Shown here piece by piece: positions 41,570-49,437 of a stretch of DNA of 64,000 nt; position 1 is the stretch's first letter; each line of letters opens with the position of its first letter. Below the pieces are notes generated by a model. That model made no database searches. It was given only the letters and a program-made list of their open reading frames with translations, and was not told the DNA's origin. Position numbers and translations under genes: made by a program. The DNA is from JBBQDZ01 sp038237515. GTDB lineage: Bacteria > Actinomycetota > Thermoleophilia > Gaiellales > Gaiellaceae. The stretch is taken from contig JBBRYP010000010.1 of NCBI GenBank assembly GCA_038237515.1, forward strand, positions 15,884-79,883. Reading direction: 5' to 3'.

Positions 41570-42568
41570 TCACGGCAGGCGCGGCGACCACAGCGCGGAA
41601 AGGACGCCGGCGCCCACCAGCAGCCCCGCGGCGACGATCAGGAACGCGTACGTCACCTCGGTCCGTCCCGCCGTGCGCCCCAGGTGGGAGCCGAGGCGCT
41701 CGTACGCCGTCTCGAGCGCCTTCGCGGAGCGGGCGGCGACGAACTGCCCGCCCGTCGCCCGGGCGATGGCCTTCATCGTCTCTGGATCGGGAGGCACCGC
41801 GATCGCCCGGCCGAGCACGCCGAACGGGGGTCCGAAGGAGAGCTTCCCGCCCGCGGTTCCGAGCGAGACGGTGTAGACGCGGATGCCGGCCGCCTTCGCG
41901 CGGGCGGCACCCTGCAGCGGCTGGAGGAACCCGGTCGTCTGCGAGCCGTCGGAGAGGAAGAGGATCGAGGCAGAGGGGACGCGGGCGCGGCTCTTCGGGT
42001 CGAGCGCGATCGTCGCGCCCGCGTCCACGGGCTGCCGGGCGAGCTGGACTGCAGCCGCGAGCGCGTCGCCGATCGCCGTTCCGCCCATCGCGTCGCTGTC
42101 GATCGCGTCGACCGACCGCCGCACGAACTCGTGGTCGGTCGTGGGGGCGGCGCCGATCTCCGAGTCGGTCGCGAAGATCATGAAGCCAACCCGCAGCTGC
42201 TTCGGCACCCGGTCGAGGAAGGTTCTGAGCGCCGCCTGCGCGGCCGCGAGCCGCGTCGGCTGGACATCGCGCGCCTGCATCGAGCCCGAGACGTCGAGGA
42301 CGAGGATGACGGTCGCACTGTCCTTGGCCACGAGCGTCTTTGCGTGCGGCCGGGCGAGCCCCACGCAGAGCGCGGCGAGCGCGAGGGCGAAGACCGCGGG
42401 CGGCACGTAGCGGCGCCAGGAGCGGCCGCCGGCGACGGCCGCGAGCACCTCGAGATTCGTGAACCTGACCGCGTACCGCATCCGCCGCCGCTCGGCCAGG
42501 CGGTAGACGCCGGCCGCAGCCGGCAGGGCGAGGAGGCTCAGGAGCAGCAGCGGGCGGTCGAAGCTCAT
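41570..42568 (-). CDS. VWA-domain membrane protein (BatA/BatB-like) 2
   Basis: The 332-residue protein has two N-terminal membrane helices, a von Willebrand A domain with the MIDAS motif VILVLDVSGSMQARD and FLSDGSQT, and a C-terminal membrane helix (YAFLIVAAGLLVGAGVL). This is the Bat architecture in which the VWA domain faces outward. It is a paralogue of the protein at 43263 and the last gene of the MoxR/DUF58 unit. The ATG overlaps the stop of the secreted protein (ATGA). Confidence 0.88.
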   Translation of the reverse strand: MSFDRPLLLLSLLALPAAAGVYRLAERRRMRYAVRFTNLEVLAAVAGGRSWRRYVPPAVFALALAALCVGLARPHAKTLVAKDSATVILVLDVSGSMQARDVQPTRLAAAQAALRTFLDRVPKQLRVGFMIFATDSEIGAAPTTDHEFVRRSVDAIDSDAMGGTAIGDALAAAVQLARQPVDAGATIALDPKSRARVPSASILFLSDGSQTTGFLQPLQGAARAKAAGIRVYTVSLGTAGGKLSFGPPFGVLGRAIAVPPDPETMKAIARATGGQFVAARSAKALETAYERLGSHLGRTAGRTEVTYAFLIVAAGLLVGAGVLSALWSPRLP

Positions 42569-43266
42569 CGCCCCTCCGCGCACACGAGCCCGACCTGGAC
42601 GACCGCCGGCACTCTGGCGAGGGCGAAGCCGGCCCGGATCGAAACGACGAGGCCCTCGCCGCGGATCGTCTGCGCGTCGGTCAGGCTCGCCAGCATGCTC
42701 CGGCTCGGCGGTAGCCGGGTCGGGAATCCGAGCGCGTGCGAGGCCCCGACGAGCCGCTCGCCGGGGGCGCAGGATCTCGAGACACGCTGGCTGCCCTGCC
42801 TGATCGGTACGGTCGCGACCCTCCGGATGGTGGGCCGTCCGGGGCTGAAGACGGACGCGGACGCGGGGACGCGGCCGCCGCCGCCGGAGGACGGGGCGCA
42901 TCCGACGCGAGGCCTGAAGGTCGCGGCCCGCAGGGAGAAGCCGACGTAGGTGGCCACGAAGACGACGGCGCGCGACGTCGAGATGCCGGGGTTGACGGGG
43001 CTCCCCGTGCGCGCGAGGAAGGCGATGTCGATGGCGCGATCGCTCAGCTCGGCGTCGAGGCCGGCTGCGAGGTAGCCACGAGGGCAGGTGACTTGGTACT
43101 CCACCCGCGGCGGCAGCGAGTGGCGGCTGGAGCGAACCACCACCCAGGGTCCCGTCACGGGAACGCACACCTTGAGGCCCCGGCACTCGCCCGTGGCGCG
43201 CGCCGGCGAGGCCGCGGCCGCGAATCCTGCCGCGACGGCGGCCACGAGCACGACCGTGCGCCTCAC
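42565..43266 (-). CDS. Secreted Cys-containing protein inside the moxR operon
   Basis: The 233-residue product starts at a GTG overlapping the BatA-like stop (GTGA). It has a signal peptide (RRTVVLVAAVAAGFAAAASP) and a mature part with about seven Cys (CRGLKVC, VTCPRG, VGCAPS, SCAPGE, VCAEG) that may form disulfides. No known domain was recognised. Its placement between two VWA genes suggests that it is an extracytoplasmic partner of the VWA proteins. Confidence 0.7.
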   Translation of the reverse strand: MRRTVVLVAAVAAGFAAAASPARATGECRGLKVCVPVTGPWVVVRSSRHSLPPRVEYQVTCPRGYLAAGLDAELSDRAIDIAFLARTGSPVNPGISTSRAVVFVATYVGFSLRAATFRPRVGCAPSSGGGGRVPASASVFSPGRPTIRRVATVPIRQGSQRVSRSCAPGERLVGASHALGFPTRLPPSRSMLASLTDAQTIRGEGLVVSIRAGFALARVPAVVQVGLVCAEGR

Positions 43267-44225
43267 GGGACCCTCCTGAACCAGAAGGCGGAGAGCGCGC
43301 CGCCGGCGAGGAGCAGCATCGCGGAGCCGCCGGCGAAGACGTCGGTGATCTCTCGCGGCTGCCGGTGGTGGCCGAGGCGGGATCCGAGGTGCTCGTAGAT
43401 CTGGCGGAGCCGCGCGTCCCCGCGGGCCGTGAAGAAGCTGCCTCCCGTCGCCGCCGCGAGGGCTCTCAGGGCCGCCGGGTTCGGCGGCACGCGCGTGATC
43501 TCGCGATATCCGCCGACGAGCTTCCGCTCGACGACGCCGCCGGGAGTCCCGACGAGGATCGCGTACACCGGGACGTGCAGCGTGCGCGCCTCCTGCGCCG
43601 CCGTCGCGACTGTCGTCCGGCCGCCTTGCTGGGCGCCGTCGGAGATGAGGAGCACGGCCGTGGGCGGAATCGTGCCGTCGCTCCCGCGCTCGCGCCTGCC
43701 CAGGCGGACGGAGAGCTCGACGGCGTCCCCGAGAGCTGTCCCCTGCCCGGGCGAGAGCGCGGCGAGCCCCTCCCTGACGCGCGCGCGATCCGTCGTCGGC
43801 GGAACGAGCGCGGTCGCGCGACTCGCGAAGGAGACGACGCCGACGCGGAACTTGCTCGGCACCTTGGCGAGGAACGCGCCGGCGGCGATCCGCGCGGCGC
43901 GGAGGCGCGACGGCCTCACGTCGGTCGCCGTCATCGAGCGTGAGACGTCCAGCGCCAGGATCACGGTTGCGTCCTCCCGCGCCACGGTCACCGTCGCATG
44001 AGGGCGCGCGACGCCGACGATCATTGCGGCGAGCGCGACGAGGAGCACGGCGAGCGGCAGGTGCCGCCGCCAGCCGGGAGACCGGTCGACGAGGTTCGGC
44101 AGGAGGGACGGGTTCGAGAAGCGCGCCGCGACGGCGGCCCTCCGCCTGTCGAAGAACACGTAGAGCGCGACGAGGAGGGGCAGTGCCGCCAGGGCGACCA
44201 GAGCCGCCGGCCACTCGAAGCTCAC
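43263..44225 (-). CDS. VWA-domain membrane protein (BatA-like) 1
   Basis: The 320-residue protein has an N-terminal BatA helix pair (FEWPAALVALAALPLLVALYV), then the VWA domain with MIDAS VILALDVSRSMTATD and LLISDGAQQGG, and a C-terminal helix. The family works with MoxR ATPases, probably in metal-dependent protein assembly or envelope stress. It overlaps the DUF58 gene and the secreted-protein gene by 4 nt each. Confidence 0.9.
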   Translation of the reverse strand: MSFEWPAALVALAALPLLVALYVFFDRRRAAVAARFSNPSLLPNLVDRSPGWRRHLPLAVLLVALAAMIVGVARPHATVTVAREDATVILALDVSRSMTATDVRPSRLRAARIAAGAFLAKVPSKFRVGVVSFASRATALVPPTTDRARVREGLAALSPGQGTALGDAVELSVRLGRRERGSDGTIPPTAVLLISDGAQQGGRTTVATAAQEARTLHVPVYAILVGTPGGVVERKLVGGYREITRVPPNPAALRALAAATGGSFFTARGDARLRQIYEHLGSRLGHHRQPREITDVFAGGSAMLLLAGGALSAFWFRRVP

Positions 44226-45148
44226 GGGCGCCTCCGGCGGAGGAAGATCGCGAGCTCGCGCAGCCAGTCGTCCGCGGTCGTCACCCGGACGTGCCGCACA
44301 CCGACGGAGCCGAGCGTTCGGGCCACGCCGGCGCGTTCGGCCGCCGCCGCAGCCGCGAAGCGCGAGCGCAGCCGGGCATCACGCGTGTCGATGCGCAGCT
44401 GCCTCCGCGTCTCCGGGTCGACGAGCCAGAGCGAACCGGCATTCGGAAGCTCCTGCTCCCGAGGGTCGCCGACCTCGACGGCGATCACCTCGTGCGCAGA
44501 GGCAAGCTCGAGCAGCGGGCGGCGCCAGTCGAGCGGTCCGCGAAAGTCCGAGACCAGGACGATGAGCGCGCGCTGCCTCGCGAGCGTCCGCACGCGCGCG
44601 ATCGCGGCGCCGAGGGAGGTTGCGCCGGCCGGAGAATCGTCAGTCTCGACGCGGAGCGCACCGAGCAGCCCGATCAGCCCGACGCGACCCTGGCGCGGCG
44701 GCAGGGCTCGCGGGCGAGCGTCGCCGAAGGTCGAAACGCCGAGGCGGTTGCCCCGGCGGGTGGCGAGATGCCCGATCGCCAGGGCGACGCCCTCGGCGAC
44801 GTCCGCCTTGCGACGATCGGCCGTTCCGAACCCCATCGACGCCGACGTGTCGAGCGCGAGCCAGGTCACGAGCGCGCGCTCGGCCAGGTGGACGCGGACG
44901 TGCGGCACCGTCGTGCGCGCCGTGACGTTCCAGTCCATCCGCCGGACGTCGTCGCCCGGGACGTAGGGCCGGACCTGGGCGAGCTCCGTCCCGTCGCCGC
45001 GCAGCGTGGAGCGAAAGTCGCCCGCCAGGATCCCCTCGATCCGACGCCCGATGGTGACGTCGAGCGCGCGCAGGAGCGCCGGCGGCATCGGGCCAGGGCC
45101 GGGCCTGGCGTCCGCGGCAGCGACCGCCTGAGCGCGCAGGCGGATCAC
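44222..45148 (-). CDS. DUF58 protein
   Basis: The 308-residue protein has the DUF58 signature GRGTELAQVRPYVPGDDVRR-like segment (here GDGTELAQVRPYVPGDDV, then RRMDWNVTART) followed by a VWA-like half with WLALDTSASMGFG and VLVSDFRG. There is no membrane helix, so it is cytoplasmic. DUF58 proteins always travel with MoxR ATPases and VWA proteins as here. The ATG overlaps the moxR stop by 4 nt. Confidence 0.92.
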   Translation of the reverse strand: MIRLRAQAVAAADARPGPGPMPPALLRALDVTIGRRIEGILAGDFRSTLRGDGTELAQVRPYVPGDDVRRMDWNVTARTTVPHVRVHLAERALVTWLALDTSASMGFGTADRRKADVAEGVALAIGHLATRRGNRLGVSTFGDARPRALPPRQGRVGLIGLLGALRVETDDSPAGATSLGAAIARVRTLARQRALIVLVSDFRGPLDWRRPLLELASAHEVIAVEVGDPREQELPNAGSLWLVDPETRRQLRIDTRDARLRSRFAAAAAAERAGVARTLGSVGVRHVRVTTADDWLRELAIFLRRRRP

Positions 45149-46161
45149 GCGGCCGTCGAGCGGGCGAGATCCGTCTCGGGAAGTGGGACGGCGGCGAGAA
45201 CCGAGTCGAGGATGCTGTCGGGGCTCACCTCCTCCGCCAGCGCCTGGTAGGCGAGCACGAGGCGATGGCGAAGCGCGTCCTTGGCAAGCGCGTGGAGATC
45301 CTCGGCGAGCACGTAGTCCCTGCCCCGCAGGAGCGCGAGCGCCCGGCCCGCCTGGACGAGGCTGATCGGCCCCCGCGGGCTTGCTCCGAAGGACAGGTAG
45401 CTCGCGAGCTCGGGCAGGCCGTGTCCGGCGGGATCGCGCGTCGCCGACGCGAGCGTGACGGCATAGCCGACGAGGGCCGGGTCGACGTAGACGTCGAACA
45501 CCGCTTGTTGGAGCGCTCTCAGCTCCTCGAGCGAGAGCGTCGTGCGCAGCTCCGGCGGCGAGACGAGCTGACGCTGGACGATCGTCAGCTCCTCGTCACG
45601 CGCCGGGTAGTCGACGAGGATCTTGAGCATGAAACGGTCGATCTGCGCTTCGGGCAGCGGATAGGTTCCCTCCGACTCGATCGGGTTCTGGGTCGCGAGG
45701 ACGAGGAAGGGGTGAGGGACGGGATGAGTCTCGTGCCCGATCGTCACCTGGCGCTCCTGCATCACCTCGAGCAGCGCCGACTGCACCTTCGCGGGAGCGC
45801 GATTGATCTCGTCAGCGAGCAGGAAGTTGCAGAACACCGGCCCGAGCTCCGTGTCGAACGCGCCTGTCGCGGTGCGGTAGACACGGGTCCCGACGAGATC
45901 CGAAGGAACGAGGTCGGGGGTGAACTGGATGCGGGAGAACGTTCCGCCGACCACCCCGGCCGCCGTCTTGATCGTGAGGGTCTTCGCGAGGCCCGGAACG
46001 CCCTCGATCAGCAGGTGTCCCTGCGCGAGCAGGCAGACGACGACCCGCTCCAGCATCCCGTCCTGACCGGCGATCACCCGCCTGATCTCGAAGAGCGCCT
46101 GCTCCAGCCGCTCCCTGGCCTGCGCGGGCGACGGGGCGGAAGGGTCTTGCTGCTCGGTCAT
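45145..46161 (-). CDS. moxR: MoxR-type AAA+ ATPase
   Basis: The 338-residue ATPase has Walker A EGVPGLAKTLT, Walker B NFLLADEINRAP, the sensor 1 segment LVLATQNPIESEGTYPLPEA and the MoxR-typical AQIDRFMLKI. It probably acts as a chaperone that activates the VWA partners encoded downstream. It is the first gene of the moxR-DUF58-VWA-secreted-VWA unit; 105 bp separate it from the anti-sigma gene. Confidence 0.93.
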   Translation of the reverse strand: MTEQQDPSAPSPAQARERLEQALFEIRRVIAGQDGMLERVVVCLLAQGHLLIEGVPGLAKTLTIKTAAGVVGGTFSRIQFTPDLVPSDLVGTRVYRTATGAFDTELGPVFCNFLLADEINRAPAKVQSALLEVMQERQVTIGHETHPVPHPFLVLATQNPIESEGTYPLPEAQIDRFMLKILVDYPARDEELTIVQRQLVSPPELRTTLSLEELRALQQAVFDVYVDPALVGYAVTLASATRDPAGHGLPELASYLSFGASPRGPISLVQAGRALALLRGRDYVLAEDLHALAKDALRHRLVLAYQALAEEVSPDSILDSVLAAVPLPETDLARSTAA

Positions 46162-46266
46162 CTCGCGGTCCTCCTCGTGGATCCCAACCGGTATAGCAGT
46201 CGCGGAGCTAAGACTCTGGCGCGAAGCTGGGAGTTAGAGGACAGAAGCGCGCTCAGGCTTGGGGCC

Positions 46267-46515
46267 TCAGCTCGCCTTCCAGTCCCGAAAGGCGGCGAGG
46301 AATGCCTCTTCGACCTCGGGAGCCAGGTCCTCCTCGCGCAGCCGGCCGACCGTGGCGACGGTTCGCCGCATCTGGTCGAGGTAGCTCCGACACCACGGAC
46401 ACGCGGAGAGGTGCTTCTCGAAGCGCTCGCAGTCGACCGCCCCGAGAGCACCCTCGAGGTAGTCCGTCACTAGCTCCACGAGCTCGGCGCAGGTGAGGGC
46501 GTTGGAGAGCTGCAT
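46267..46515 (-). CDS. Zinc-finger anti-sigma factor
   Basis: The 82-residue protein has a ZAS-type site, H-x3-C-x2-C in ERFEKHLSACPWCRSYLDQ, with an earlier Cys in LTCAEL. It lies 3 bp downstream of the sigma gene. It has no membrane helix, so it is a soluble regulator that may respond to redox change through its zinc thiols. Confidence 0.88.
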   Translation of the reverse strand: MQLSNALTCAELVELVTDYLEGALGAVDCERFEKHLSACPWCRSYLDQMRRTVATVGRLREEDLAPEVEEAFLAAFRDWKAS

Positions 46516-46518
46516 TCT

Positions 46519-47181
46519 TCAGTCGCCTTCCAGATACTCCTCGAGGGCACTCCTCACCTTCGAGCGCGCACGATGAAGGAGGACCCTCTGATTGGTCTCG
46601 CTGATCTCGAGGGCGTTACAGACCTCCTCCGAACGAAACCCCTCGACGTCGCGCATCGTGATCACGGTCGCTTGCATGCGCGGGAGTTTCGCGATCGCCT
46701 GCTCGATCGCCTCGCGTGCCTCGTTTCCGAGCAGGCGGCTCTCCGGCACCTCGTCCCAGGGCGCGGGCGGCGAGGCCCAGCGCCCGGCCCCGCGAGCGTC
46801 CCACGCGAACCGATCGAGGGAGACCGCGAGGTCGTCGCCTCCCGCCTCGTCGGCGGCGAGCGCTGAAAAGGGGATGGTGCGCGCCTCGCGCTCTCCTCGG
46901 GTCTTGGCGGTATTCGTCAGGATCCTGAAGATCCAGGTCTTGAGCGACGAGCGTCCCTCGAAGCGCTGGACTCCCCGCAGCACCCCGAGCCACGCGTCCT
47001 GGACGGCCTCCTCGGCGGCGGCGCGGCTGCGGACGTGGAGCTGCGCCACCCGCAGCATCGCCGGCCCGTACTCGCGCATGAGGGCAGCAAAGGTCGCCTC
47101 GTCGCCGGCGCGCAGCGCCGCGAGCACCCGTGCGTCGTCACCCGCAGAGCCGGAGGAAGCAGCGGCATCCAGGGCGGACAT
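46519..47181 (-). CDS. ECF-type RNA polymerase sigma factor
   Basis: The 220-residue protein has sigma region 2 (ATFAALMREYGPAMLRVAQL, EEAVQDAWLGVLRG and RFEGRSSLKTWIFRILTN) and region 4 (AIAKLPRMQATVITMRDVEG, then FRSEEVCNALEISETNQRVLL). A flexible linker of about 45 residues, longer than usual, separates them. It is partnered by the anti-sigma factor. A 21-bp palindrome identical to one before the upstream regulator-like gene lies 98 bp before its start. Confidence 0.93.
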   Translation of the reverse strand: MSALDAAASSGSAGDDARVLAALRAGDEATFAALMREYGPAMLRVAQLHVRSRAAAEEAVQDAWLGVLRGVQRFEGRSSLKTWIFRILTNTAKTRGEREARTIPFSALAADEAGGDDLAVSLDRFAWDARGAGRWASPPAPWDEVPESRLLGNEAREAIEQAIAKLPRMQATVITMRDVEGFRSEEVCNALEISETNQRVLLHRARSKVRSALEEYLEGD

Positions 47182-47278
47182 GTGGGGAACGTATCGCGTG
47201 CCGGGGCCTCGACTCTCGATGGTCGCGAAGCCCGCGACCGCCAGCTTGTACTGCGTGCGGCGCCACGGCCCGAGCGGG

Positions 47279-47299
47279 CAAGTAACACTGTGTTACTTG
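47279..47299. promoter_or_regulatory. 21-bp palindromic operator upstream of the sigma gene
   Basis: CAAGTAACAC-T-GTGTTACTTG is a perfect 10+1+10 inverted repeat. It is A+T-rich against the local background. A 1-base centre cannot form an RNA hairpin loop, so protein binding is more likely. The same palindrome with a C centre occurs at 47666-47686. Confidence 0.75.
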
Positions 47300-47317
47300 G
47301 AGCTGCTCGGACTGGCG

Positions 47318-47668
47318 TCACGGCTTCGGGAGATCGATGCCGGCGAGGGCGTCGAGCAGAGCCGCCGGGGGTCTCGAACGCAGGGCCACAGCGGTTGTCG
47401 CGCGGGCCACTGCCCGCCGTCGGCGCTGCTGACGCGTCCGATGGGCGAGGCGCCGAACCTGCTCGTAACTCGGCTGTGCGAGCCCCAGGCGCCCGGCCTC
47501 GCGGCCGACACGGCGGCAGATCTCCGCGTACGGCATCGACCCATCGTCCGCCCGCGCCACCACTCGGACGAGCCGCTCGGAGACGCGAGGGGCGCACCTG
47601 ACCACTCCTCGAGTGTGCGGCTTGCCGAGAGCCCGCCGTGCGCCGACTTCGCACCGGTTTCTCCCCAA
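47318..47668 (-). CDS. Small Arg-rich putative DNA-binding protein
   Basis: The frame encodes up to 116 residues; the TTG used here lies inside the palindrome, and a GTG about 20 codons further in (before V-R-C-A-P-R-V-S-E-R-L) may be the true start. The core LVRVVARADDGSMPYAEICR is followed by RLGLAQPSYEQVRRLAHRTR, a pattern like a helix-turn-helix of replication or transposase-type regulators. A basic tail (RQQRRRR) supports nucleic acid binding. Palindromes on both sides suggest that it controls itself and the sigma factor gene; this is inference. Confidence 0.55.
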   Translation of the reverse strand: MGRNRCEVGARRALGKPHTRGVVRCAPRVSERLVRVVARADDGSMPYAEICRRVGREAGRLGLAQPSYEQVRRLAHRTRQQRRRRAVARATTAVALRSRPPAALLDALAGIDLPKP

Positions 47669-47686
47669 GTAACACCGTGTTACTTG
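47666..47686. promoter_or_regulatory. 21-bp palindromic operator, second copy
   Basis: CAAGTAACAC-C-GTGTTACTTG repeats the palindrome at 47279 with only the centre base changed. It overlaps the 5' end of the small putative DNA-binding gene, the usual place for an autoregulatory site, and lies 53 bp from the YceH gene end. Confidence 0.75.
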
Positions 47687-47739
47687 GCCTCGCCGGACGC
47701 GGGTGGTGGCGTGAGCGCCGGGCCGCAGGCGCGGCCCAT

Positions 47740-48363
47740 CTAGCCCCGGCCGAGCTCCTCCAGCAGCGTGTCGAGCTTCTCTTCGAGGCGCGCGACCCTT
47801 TGCTCGAGCTCCGCGAGGCCGGTCGGAGCAGAGGGCGATGCCGAGCGCGCCGGTGCGCTCGCCGGAGCGTCCTCCGGGCCGCCGAGCAGCTGGCTGTAGC
47901 GCTCCTCCTTCTGCCCCGGACGACGGTCGAGCCTGGCGACGAAACCCCGCTCGATCAGCCCCGCCAGCTTCTGCTCGAGGTCCGAGAGGGACCCGAATGC
48001 CCGGAGGCGCTCCGTTCGCTGCTTGAGCTCACCCGGGGTCTGGGGGCCGCGCAGCATGAGGACCGCGAGCAAGGAGAGCTCGGCATCATCCAGATGCAGC
48101 GCCTCCCCGAGCAGGTGCCGGTACTTCGCGGCGCGGCTGCCGGGGCCGCTCGCAAGCCGGGCCCAGCCACGCCGCGAGAGCTCCTCGAGCGCGTCACGGA
48201 TCGTCGCCTCGTCGTAGTCGACGACGGGGTCGCGGTTGGTCGACTGGTTGCAGGCGAGCCTCAGGGAGTTCAGCGACAGCGGGTAGACCTCGGGAGTCGT
48301 TCGCTGCTTCTCGATCAGGCAGCCGAGAACCCGGAGCGCGGGCGCATCAGCCTCGGGCGGCAC
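47740..48363 (-). CDS. yceH: YceH family (DUF480) protein
   Basis: The 207-residue protein has two winged-helix domains: RVLGCLIEKQRTTPEVYPLS and LNSLRLACNQSTNRDPVVDY first, then LLAVLMLRGPQTPGELKQRT. A C-terminal coiled coil (LAELEQRVARLEEKLDTLLE) follows an Ala/Pro/Ser-rich linker, as in many actinobacterial members. The start is a GTG. The family is conserved but its role is not settled; DNA binding is expected from the fold. Confidence 0.92.
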   Translation of the reverse strand: MPPEADAPALRVLGCLIEKQRTTPEVYPLSLNSLRLACNQSTNRDPVVDYDEATIRDALEELSRRGWARLASGPGSRAAKYRHLLGEALHLDDAELSLLAVLMLRGPQTPGELKQRTERLRAFGSLSDLEQKLAGLIERGFVARLDRRPGQKEERYSQLLGGPEDAPASAPARSASPSAPTGLAELEQRVARLEEKLDTLLEELGRG

Positions 48364-48384
48364 CCGGTGTGCCCTCCAGAGACC

Positions 48385-48831
48385 TCAGAGCCGCTCGTAC
48401 GCCGCGGCCGTTGCAGCGGCGAACACGAGGTGGTGAAAGGCGTCGATCCCCACGTCCTCCTTACCCAACGAGGAGACCGGCGGGGCGACGTCGAGCAGCG
48501 GCAGCATCACGAGGGCGGTGCCCCACACGGCGGCGAAGTGTCCCAGCGTGGCTGCGAGCGGCGGCACACCCGCCTCGCGCAGGACTCCACGAATGACGCC
48601 CCACCCAGTGCCGTAGCCCCAGTGGACGAGGGTCGAGAAGCGCGTCTTCGATTCCTCGCTCTGGAAGGCCCCGATCCCGAGTGCCTTCTTCGCCGCGTCC
48701 GCCGGGGCGGTACTCGGGTTGCGTTCTCGAAGCTTCGCCTCCAGCGTGCTCGACACCGTCATGGCGGCGGTGCCGAGAGCGCCTGCGACGAGACCCTTCC
48801 CGACCGCACGCGTCACCGAGTCGAGAGGCAT
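48385..48831 (-). CDS. Small integral membrane protein
   Basis: The 148-residue protein has about three or four hydrophobic segments (GKGLVAGALGTAAMTVSSTL, the middle TLGHFAAVWGTALVMLPLL, and the end HHLVFAAATAAAYERL). The arrangement resembles DUF1440/YagU-like membrane proteins with a Gly/Ala-rich first helix. The ATG of M-P-L-D-S-V is chosen; the long upstream frame is not protein-like. It is divergent from the secreted protein gene at 48991. Confidence 0.65.
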   Translation of the reverse strand: MPLDSVTRAVGKGLVAGALGTAAMTVSSTLEAKLRERNPSTAPADAAKKALGIGAFQSEESKTRFSTLVHWGYGTGWGVIRGVLREAGVPPLAATLGHFAAVWGTALVMLPLLDVAPPVSSLGKEDVGIDAFHHLVFAAATAAAYERL

Positions 48832-48990
48832 CGAGGCAGCGTACCCGCCGCTGTCGCTCTTGGAAGCGCCTCTGTCGTACAGACCAGGTCGACGTGACTG
48901 GTGCCGCGTGGCGGTTCCGCTCGTCTCCCTTGACGCTGCTGCGGCCGGCGCGGACGTGTAACGTCCTGAGCCAGAGGAGGACTGAAGCGC

Positions 48991-49422
48991 ATGCGGAGAT
49001 TCGCGATTCTCAGCTCGGTCGTGGCGGCTCTCGGCCTCGCGTCGGCGGCCACGCCGGCGCGGCCGCCGGCAAGCGTCACAGTCCGAGGCTCCGCCTACGG
49101 GCACATCCTCTTCGACGGACGGGGCTACGTCCTTTACGCCTTCACCCGCGATCGCCGTGGGCGGAGCGCCTGCTACGGCGACTGCGCGACGGCATGGCCC
49201 CCCTACCTCGTCGGCGCGCGGCCCCAGGCCAAGTCCGGTGCGCGTGGGTCGCTGCTCGGAACGACGAGGCGCAGCGACGGGAAGCTCCAGGCCACCTACG
49301 CAGGCCGGCCGCTCTACTACTACGTGGGGGACCGCAGTGCCGGCCAGATCCTCTGTCAGAACGTCTCGGAGTACGGCGGCCTGTGGCTCGTCGTCGCCCC
49401 GGACGGCCACGTCGTCCGCTAA
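48991..49422 (+). CDS. Secreted lipoprotein-repeat protein (COG4315 type)
   Basis: The 143-residue product starts at an ATG behind CAGAGGAGGA and has a signal peptide (RRFAILSSVVAALGLASAAT) without a lipobox. It carries two copies of the YxFxxD-type repeat: YVLYAFTRDRRGRSACYGDC followed by ATAWPPY, and RPLYYYVGDRSAGQ. The repeat family (PF03640) occurs in secreted proteins of unknown role. Two or three Cys may form a disulfide. It ends 15 bp from the convergent sugar dehydrogenase-like gene. Confidence 0.88.
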   Translation: MRRFAILSSVVAALGLASAATPARPPASVTVRGSAYGHILFDGRGYVLYAFTRDRRGRSACYGDCATAWPPYLVGARPQAKSGARGSLLGTTRRSDGKLQATYAGRPLYYYVGDRSAGQILCQNVSEYGGLWLVVAPDGHVVR

Positions 49423-49437
49423 AGGCGTCCGAGGCGC

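Noticed and set aside
47279..47299. Rho-independent terminator at the 21-bp palindrome
   Set aside because: The two arms are separated by one base, which leaves no room for an RNA loop, and there is no U-run.
47740..48897. Long plus-strand frame antisense to yceH
   Set aside because: yceH is well supported by its motifs; the plus frame is Arg/Glu-biased and has no ribosome site.
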